NCBI GenBank assembly: GCA_964545045.1
Contig: CAZJEN010000002.1
Span: 138,119-202,118 of the forward strand
DNA from: SIG307 sp964545045
Lineage (GTDB): Bacteria > Bacillota > Clostridia > Lachnospirales > Lachnospiraceae
DNA length: 64,000 nt
Reading direction: 5' to 3'
A program made the translations under genes and the position numbers. Positions 59,709 through 64,000 of the stretch are shown piece by piece (position 1 is the stretch's first letter; the number at the start of each line of letters is the position of its first letter). The notes under the pieces are model-generated. The model was not told the DNA's origin. It saw only the letters and a program-made list of their open reading frames with translations, and made no database searches.

Positions 59709-59755
59709 AAACCCGAAGGACACTGCGAAACGCTGTTCTTCGGGTTTATCTTTTT
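59709..59755 (+). terminator. terminator behind secG
   Basis: AAACCCGAAG / CTTCGGGTTT around a 19-base loop, followed by TTTATCTTTTT. Confidence 0.9.
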
Positions 59756-59892
59756 CCGTGCAGGCAAAGTGAGCGTGCGAGCAGACTGCGTGAGCTTGCT
59801 CACAAGCAGTTGCGCAGTCACGCGAACGCGCCCACGACTGAGCGACAAAGTCGCGAAGGCCGTGGGTAAGCGCGAAGCGCGTGCCTACACGG
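59756..59892. repeat. 137-base cloverleaf-like palindromic element between secG and rnr
   Basis: An outer stem CCGTGcAGGC / GCCTaCACGG (59756-59765, 59883-59892) closes three arms. Arm one is a nested hairpin GCGTG-ACTGC-GTGAGC/GCTCAC-GCAGT-CACGC (59773-59823). Arm two is CCCACG-GCGAC/GTCGC-CGTGGG (59831-59866). Arm three is GCGC gaa GCGC (59870-59880). It is G+C richer than its surroundings, which suggests a transposed or dispersed repeat. It could equally be a structured RNA in the secG-rnr message. Confidence 0.7.
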
Positions 59893-59928
59893 AAATGGAT
59901 ATGCTGAAGTGCGAACGCGCTCAGCGCG

Positions 59929-59950
59929 GGAGTTCCGCAAGCGGAACTCC
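59929..59950. repeat. perfect 10-base-pair hairpin in front of rnr
   Basis: GGAGTTCCGC / GCGGAACTCC around AA, preceded by GCGC tca GCGC. It ends 26 bases before the rnr ATG and has no T tract behind it, so it is not a terminator. It could influence readthrough or initiation of rnr, or be the edge of the element at 59756-59892. Confidence 0.6.
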
Positions 59951-59976
59951 ATTGTATGGTTTAGTAAAGGAGTAGT

Positions 59977-62121
59977 ATGACAGAAAAAGATATTAAAAAG
60001 CGAAAAGAGCAAATTTTGAAGTTTATGAAGGAGCCGGGATATGTGCCGATGAGAAAGCGGGATATCGCGGCGTTATTTCGCGTGCCGGCAGAAGCCAGGG
60101 ATGAGCTTGCTTTTATTTTAGAGCAGTTGCTTCAGGATGGAAGCGTGACCATGGATACCAGAGGGCGGTATCATGTGGAGGACGCTCTTGTGCTTCAGGG
60201 TGAGTTTCGGGGAACTTCGAGAGATTTCGGCTTTATGTCGCCGGAGGACGGCAGTCCGGACGTTTATATCGAGGGCGGTTCTACGTTGGGAGCATTGAAC
60301 GGAGATATCGTGCAGGCGGTGATTTTTGAGGAAACCGGACGATATGCCGGGAAAAGCCGAACCGGCAGAGTGGTAAAGATTGTAGAGCGTGCCAATGAGT
60401 ATGTGGTGGGCACGTTTTTTAAGAAAAAGGATTACGGTTTTGTTGTGGCGGAGGACAAGCGTCTCGGAAGCGATATTTTTATCGACAGCCGGTATACGAA
60501 GGGGGCAGTCAGCGGTCATAAAGTGGCTGTGAGAATCGCGGATTTCGGAAACGGCAAACAAAACCCGATGGGAAAAATCGTAGAGATTCTCGGGCATATC
60601 AACGACCCGGGCAGTGATATTGTGACGGTGCTTCGTGCCTTCGGTATTCCGGAGACTTTCCCGGAGGAAGTGATGCAGGCAACGGAGTACGTGCCGGAGG
60701 CAATTTCTGAAAAGGAATGCGCGGGACGTCTGGATTTGCGTGATGAGGTTATGATTACCATTGACGGGGAGGACGCAAAGGATCTGGACGATGCGGTATC
60801 CTTGCGGAAGACAGAGAACGGCTATGTTCTGGGGGTTCATATTGCGGATGTAACGGAGTACGTGAAAGAAGGAAGTGCTCTGGATACGGAAGCGAAAAAG
60901 AGAGGAACCAGCGTATATTTGATTAATCGTGTGGTTCCGATGCTTCCTCACAGACTCTCCAATGGCATTTGTTCCCTGAATGCGGGAGAGGACAGACTTG
61001 CTCTCAGTTGCATTATGGAGTTATCGGAGGATGGTACGATAGTAGGACATCGTCTGGCAGAGAGTGTGATTCATGTGAACCGCAGAACTTCCTATACCGA
61101 AGTAGCGGGTATTCTTTCCGCAGAGGAGGGAAAGCGACCTGAGTTTGAAGCCGAATACGGAGACATTTACCCGATGATTCTTCTGATGGCAAAGGTTTCC
61201 AAGCTGTTGCGGGAAAAGAGAAAGGCCAGAGGTGCCATTGATTTTGATTTTCCGGAGAGTAAAATTATTCTGGATGAGTCCGGCAGACCTGCGGAGATTA
61301 AGCCGTACGAGAGAAATGATGCTACCCGCATGATTGAAGATTTTATGCTGGCGGCAAATGAAACGGTGGCAGAGGACTTTTTCTGGCAGGAGATTCCCTT
61401 TGTGTATCGTGTGCATGAAAGTCCGGACGAAGAGAAAATTAAACGTCTTGGCGTATTAATACAGAATTTCGGCTACAATTTACGAGGCTCTAAGACCGCA
61501 CCCCATCCGAAGGTATTGCAGGCATTGCTTGAGAAGTCCGACGGCAGCCCGGAGGAGGCTTTGATTGCGAGACTGACTCTACGCTCCATGAAGCAGGCAA
61601 AATATATGGTGGACTGTGAGGGGCATTTCGGTCTGGCCACCAAGTATTACTGTCATTTTACGTCGCCGATTCGCCGGTATCCGGATTTACAGATTCACCG
61701 GATTATTAAGGAAAACCTGCGTGGTGAGCTGGATGAAGGAAGAAGAGTGCATTACAGCAGTATTCTGCCGGAGGTGGCACAGCATTCTTCCAAAACGGAG
61801 CGTACGGCAGAAGAAGCCGAGCGTGAACTTCTTAAGATGAAAAAGTGCGAATATGCCGAAGAACATCTGGGAGAAGAGGCGGAAGGCATTATTTCCGGAA
61901 TTACCAATTACGGTATGTATGTGGAACTGCCGAATACGGTGGAGGGAATGATTCGCCTTTCCGATTTAACGGACGACTATTATCGGTTTGACGAGGATAA
62001 CTACCGCTTGGTAGGCGAACGGACTTATCGGGAGTTTCAATTGGGTCAGAAAGTAAAAATAATGATTCACAGGGTGGATAAATTGTTAAAGACTATTGAT
62101 TTTTTACTGGTTTCGCGGTAA
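59977..62121 (+). CDS. rnr: ribonuclease R
   Basis: 3'-5' exoribonuclease of 714 residues that digests structured RNA and defective mRNA. Order of domains: a helix-turn-helix-like N-terminus, two cold-shock domains (GTSRDFGFMSPEDG, then FFKKKDYGFVVAED), and the RNB catalytic domain. The latter contains DLDDAVSLRK and GVHIADVTEYVKEGSALD with the metal-binding aspartates, then RGTSVYLINRVVPMLPHRLSNGICSLNAGEDRLALS and HFTSPIRRYPDLQIHR. A C-terminal S1 domain (EEAEGIISGITNYGMYVELPN) closes it. AAAGGAG precedes the ATG. smpB follows, and both act in trans-translation. Confidence 0.97.
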   Translation: MTEKDIKKRKEQILKFMKEPGYVPMRKRDIAALFRVPAEARDELAFILEQLLQDGSVTMDTRGRYHVEDALVLQGEFRGTSRDFGFMSPEDGSPDVYIEGGSTLGALNGDIVQAVIFEETGRYAGKSRTGRVVKIVERANEYVVGTFFKKKDYGFVVAEDKRLGSDIFIDSRYTKGAVSGHKVAVRIADFGNGKQNPMGKIVEILGHINDPGSDIVTVLRAFGIPETFPEEVMQATEYVPEAISEKECAGRLDLRDEVMITIDGEDAKDLDDAVSLRKTENGYVLGVHIADVTEYVKEGSALDTEAKKRGTSVYLINRVVPMLPHRLSNGICSLNAGEDRLALSCIMELSEDGTIVGHRLAESVIHVNRRTSYTEVAGILSAEEGKRPEFEAEYGDIYPMILLMAKVSKLLREKRKARGAIDFDFPESKIILDESGRPAEIKPYERNDATRMIEDFMLAANETVAEDFFWQEIPFVYRVHESPDEEKIKRLGVLIQNFGYNLRGSKTAPHPKVLQALLEKSDGSPEEALIARLTLRSMKQAKYMVDCEGHFGLATKYYCHFTSPIRRYPDLQIHRIIKENLRGELDEGRRVHYSSILPEVAQHSSKTERTAEEAERELLKMKKCEYAEEHLGEEAEGIISGITNYGMYVELPNTVEGMIRLSDLTDDYYRFDEDNYRLVGERTYREFQLGQKVKIMIHRVDKLLKTIDFLLVSR

Positions 62122-62152
62122 ACTAAATATAGTGAGAATTAAGGGGATTTGT

Positions 62153-62626
62153 ATGGCAGATAAGAAACAGGCTGTCAAATTGATAGCAAATAATAAAAAG
62201 GCATATTTCGACTATTTTATCGAAGATAAATATGAGGCCGGGATTGAACTGTTCGGTACTGAAGTAAAGTCTCTTCGTATGGGCAAGTGCAGCATCAAAG
62301 AATCCTTTATCCGCATTGAACGGGGAGAGGTTTATGTATACGGTATGCACATCAGCCCTTACGAAAAGGGTAATATTTTTAATAAAGATCCGCTTAGAGT
62401 ACGGAAGTTGTTGCTGCATAAGCGGGAGATTTTGAAGCTTTCCGGTGAGATTATGCAAAAGGGATATACGTTGGTTCCGTTGTCCGTTTACTTAAAGGGC
62501 AGTCTGGTAAAGGTAGAGGTCGGATTAGCAAAGGGTAAGAAGTTGTACGACAAGCGTGAAACGTTAGCAAAGAAAGACCAAAGACGAGAAGTAGAAAAAG
62601 AGTTCAAAGTCAGAAACTTGTATTGA
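62153..62626 (+). CDS. smpB: SsrA-binding protein SmpB
   Basis: tmRNA-binding partner in ribosome rescue, 157 residues. IANNKKAYFDYFIEDKYEAGIELFGTEVKSLR is the canonical OB-fold start; GEVYVYGMHISPY, RKLLLHKREI and the C-terminal KKLYDKRETLAKKDQRREVEKEF tail are complete. ATG 62153 has AAGGGG upstream. The gene starts 31 bases after rnr. The tmRNA gene itself (ssrA) is not in the window as far as I can see. Confidence 0.97.
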   Translation: MADKKQAVKLIANNKKAYFDYFIEDKYEAGIELFGTEVKSLRMGKCSIKESFIRIERGEVYVYGMHISPYEKGNIFNKDPLRVRKLLLHKREILKLSGEIMQKGYTLVPLSVYLKGSLVKVEVGLAKGKKLYDKRETLAKKDQRREVEKEFKVRNLY

Positions 62627-62655
62627 TTGAGGGATACGAAGGAGGAGGTTGTTCG

Positions 62656-63738
62656 GTGAAAAGAGTAAAGACAACGCTTTTAATGCCGGGAATGGTAATT
62701 GCAAAGGATGTTCATAACGCCAGTAACATTTTGGTTATGGGAAAGAATACGGTACTGACGGACGAAAGCATTACGAAGCTTGCATTCCACAGTATCTATT
62801 CCGTATATATAAAAGAGGAAGTAGCTGAGGCACCGAAGAAGCCGACGTATGAACGGGTTTTCACGACCTCCCAAATTAAGGAGACCGAAGAGTTTAAAGT
62901 CTTCAAGGAAAACTATGACCGAGAAGTTGAGCAGTTAGCGGTTACATTTAACGATATTATTACAATGCAGTCAAAGGAAATCGGCATTTCCGAGCTGTGT
63001 CAGAAGGCAACTGCTATGTTGGATGATACCAGAGGCGGCATTCATGTATTTGATATTCTTCACAATATGCGTGATTACGATGACAGTACCTTCAATCATT
63101 CCATGAATGTTGCACTGATTTGTAACGTATTTGCGGATTGGATGCATATGTCGGGGATGGAGAAGGAGATTGCTACCGTAGCCGGATTACTTCACGACAT
63201 CGGTAAGCTTCGTATTCCGGAGCAAATTGTAAAGAAAGCGGCACGTTTGACGGACGAGGAGTACAATATTATTAAGACCCATCCGATGGAGGGATATAAT
63301 ATCTTATTTGAGTCCCGTTTTATTTCCAGTATACAGAATGCGGCACTGATGCATCATGAACGTTACGACGGTTCCGGTTATCCTTTGGGATTAAAGGGAA
63401 ATCAGATTGATAAATATGCGAAGATGGTTGCGATTGCGGATGTGTACGATGCTATGACCGCAGCGAGAGTATACCGCGGTGCGCTGTGTCCGTTTAAGGT
63501 AATCGAGATGTTCGAGTCAGAAGGATTAAGTATGTTTGATCCTGAGTACTTACTGGTGTTTATGGAAAATATCGTTCAAACGTATATTAAGAACTGGGTT
63601 CGCTTAAGCAACGGCAAGGAAGGCGAGATTGTTATGTTAAACAAGCAAAAGCTGTCCAGACCGGTTGTTTTGTGCGGAACTGAGTTTATCAATTTGGCTG
63701 ATCACCCGGAGATTACGATTGAAGAGGTTATGATTTAA
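62656..63738 (+). CDS. HD-GYP domain protein (probable cyclic-di-GMP phosphodiesterase)
   Basis: A 360-residue protein. The N-terminal 110 residues (LLMPGMVIAKDVHNASNILVMGKN..) form a small sensor-like module of the DUF3391 kind. The HD-GYP domain (about 120-320) has HSMNVALI, HDIGKLRIP with the HD pair, THPMEGYNIL and HHERYDGSGYP, the GYP motif. It would linearise cyclic-di-GMP, or another cyclic dinucleotide. A C-terminal PilZ-like stretch (NWVRLSNGKEGEIVMLNKQKLSRPVV) follows. The GTG at 62656 is chosen because GGAGGAGG lies 7 bases upstream. It starts 29 bases after smpB. Confidence 0.88.
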   Translation: MKRVKTTLLMPGMVIAKDVHNASNILVMGKNTVLTDESITKLAFHSIYSVYIKEEVAEAPKKPTYERVFTTSQIKETEEFKVFKENYDREVEQLAVTFNDIITMQSKEIGISELCQKATAMLDDTRGGIHVFDILHNMRDYDDSTFNHSMNVALICNVFADWMHMSGMEKEIATVAGLLHDIGKLRIPEQIVKKAARLTDEEYNIIKTHPMEGYNILFESRFISSIQNAALMHHERYDGSGYPLGLKGNQIDKYAKMVAIADVYDAMTAARVYRGALCPFKVIEMFESEGLSMFDPEYLLVFMENIVQTYIKNWVRLSNGKEGEIVMLNKQKLSRPVVLCGTEFINLADHPEITIEEVMI

Positions 63739-63746
63739 AAAAGTAC

Positions 63747-63775
63747 TTTACATTTTATGTTTAGTATGATATAAT
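63747..63775 (+). promoter_or_regulatory. promoter of rpsO
   Basis: TTTACA (63747-63752), a 17-base spacer and TATAAT (63770-63775). It lies 9 bases behind the HD-GYP stop. Confidence 0.75.
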
Positions 63776-63869
63776 TTAGAAGCTTTCGGGCAAGCCGCTA
63801 CTCAGAGGACGGATACTCCAACCACTTTCTTAGTAGTAGGCGATTATAAAATATTAGGAGGTTGCTATT
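63776..63869 (+). promoter_or_regulatory. rpsO leader, possible S15 autoregulatory region
   Basis: The 5' untranslated region of about 85 bases can pair GCCGCTACT with AGTAGTAGGC (G-T and bulges) and keeps AGGAGG at 63857-63862. S15 controls its own mRNA through leader structures in many bacteria. The structure here is a suggestion only. Confidence 0.3.
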
Positions 63870-64000
63870 ATGATTAGCAAGGAAAAGAAGGCTGAGATTA
63901 TCGCAGCATACGGAAGAAACGCAAACGACACCGGTTCTCCGGAGGTTCAGATTGCAATTCTTACCGCAAGAATCAACGAGCTCACCGAGCATTTAAAGGT
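63870..64000 (+). CDS. rpsO: ribosomal protein S15, N-terminal part (runs off the window)
   Basis: The first 43 residues (MISKEKKAEIIAAYGRNANDTGSPEVQIAILTARINELTEHLK) are typical of S15, with TGSPEVQ..LT.RI..LT.HLK as the helix-1/helix-2 signature. S15 binds 16S rRNA early in 30S assembly. AGGAGG lies 7 bases before the ATG and a consensus promoter stands upstream. The gene continues past the window end. Confidence 0.97.
   Translation, partial: MISKEKKAEIIAAYGRNANDTGSPEVQIAILTARINELTEHLK

Noticed and set aside
59706..59975. 89-codon reading through the cloverleaf element and rnr leader
   Set aside because: It covers a terminator and several perfect hairpins, has no ribosome site and no protein-like composition; palindromic DNA is open by chance.

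Overview
The window looks like chromosomal DNA of a Gram-positive anaerobe of the class Clostridia, most likely a Lachnospiraceae relative. The grounds are strong AGGAGG-type ribosome binding sites, consensus sigma-A promoters, the [FeFe]-hydrogenase maturation genes hydE-hydG-hydF, a LytTR regulator, a DUF6465 protein, a CD3324-like protein, a SPL-family radical SAM protein, CotH and TraX-family proteins, PTPTP-linked lipoproteins, and a base composition near the middle with proline written mostly as CCG. I see no prophage, insertion sequence, CRISPR array or rRNA. Most of the window is ordinary core genome with several unusual genes embedded.

Layout. 0-5 kb: the 5' part of rqcH (minus), then a response regulator, an ABC ATPase and permease, and a histidine kinase. 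Four phased TCTTTAC repeats in front of the ABC genes look like the regulator's target. 5.0-5.36 kb: a gene-free stretch with a consensus promoter and two intrinsic terminators, probably a structured non-coding RNA. 5.5-14.5 kb: a MutS2-like ATPase without Smr domain, a GNAT, a heterodimeric ABC exporter, a truncated APH-fold pseudokinase, a CD3324-like protein and an intact APH-family kinase. 14.7-15.4 kb: a HigBA toxin-antitoxin pair with a palindrome inside its promoter. 15.4-24.8 kb: GH31 glycosidase, gdhA, a basic-tailed DUF6465 protein, a DUF3298 lipoprotein, mscL with zinc ribbon, two G3E (CobW) GTPases, a glycerophosphodiesterase and an amidase with SPOR domain.

24.8-27.5 kb (minus): CmpB-like membrane protein, tyrA, and a DAHP synthase. 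27.7-33.6 kb: LytTR regulator plus membrane protein, ygiQ-yqeG-aroK-aroQ, and efp. 33.8-40.5 kb: a Gly/Asn-rich lipoprotein, a HAD-GNAT fusion (minus), aspartate kinase, a DUF4867 cupin and a 964-residue lipoprotein made of two solute-binding domains in tandem. 40.6-49.7 kb: TraX-like protein (minus), AI-2E transporter, signal peptidase, ComFB-like protein (minus), hydE-hydG-hydF, a D-2-hydroxyacid dehydrogenase, a deoxyinosine glycosylase and a small membrane-anchored protein (both minus).

49.7-57.6 kb (minus): a stack of hairpins, tRNA-Leu(CAA), CotH-like lipoprotein, trkH, trkA, a short-chain dehydrogenase, and a fusion of an MTAN-type nucleosidase to a spore-photoproduct-lyase-like radical SAM domain. 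57.8-64 kb: gpmI, secG-rnr-smpB with a palindrome-rich element between secG and rnr, an HD-GYP protein, and the start of rpsO.

The most interesting item is the nucleosidase/radical SAM fusion at 55673-57607. The nucleosidase-like half keeps the residues expected of an MTA/SAH/5'-deoxyadenosine nucleosidase and could remove a nucleoside by-product of SAM chemistry in the same polypeptide. Next come the candidate non-coding RNA (4974-5355), the double solute-binding protein, the two hairpin-stack elements, the APH pseudokinase, and the G3E GTPase joined to a YcgQ-type C-terminal domain. Motif positions were read by eye; family assignments are from recall of conserved motifs, not from searches.
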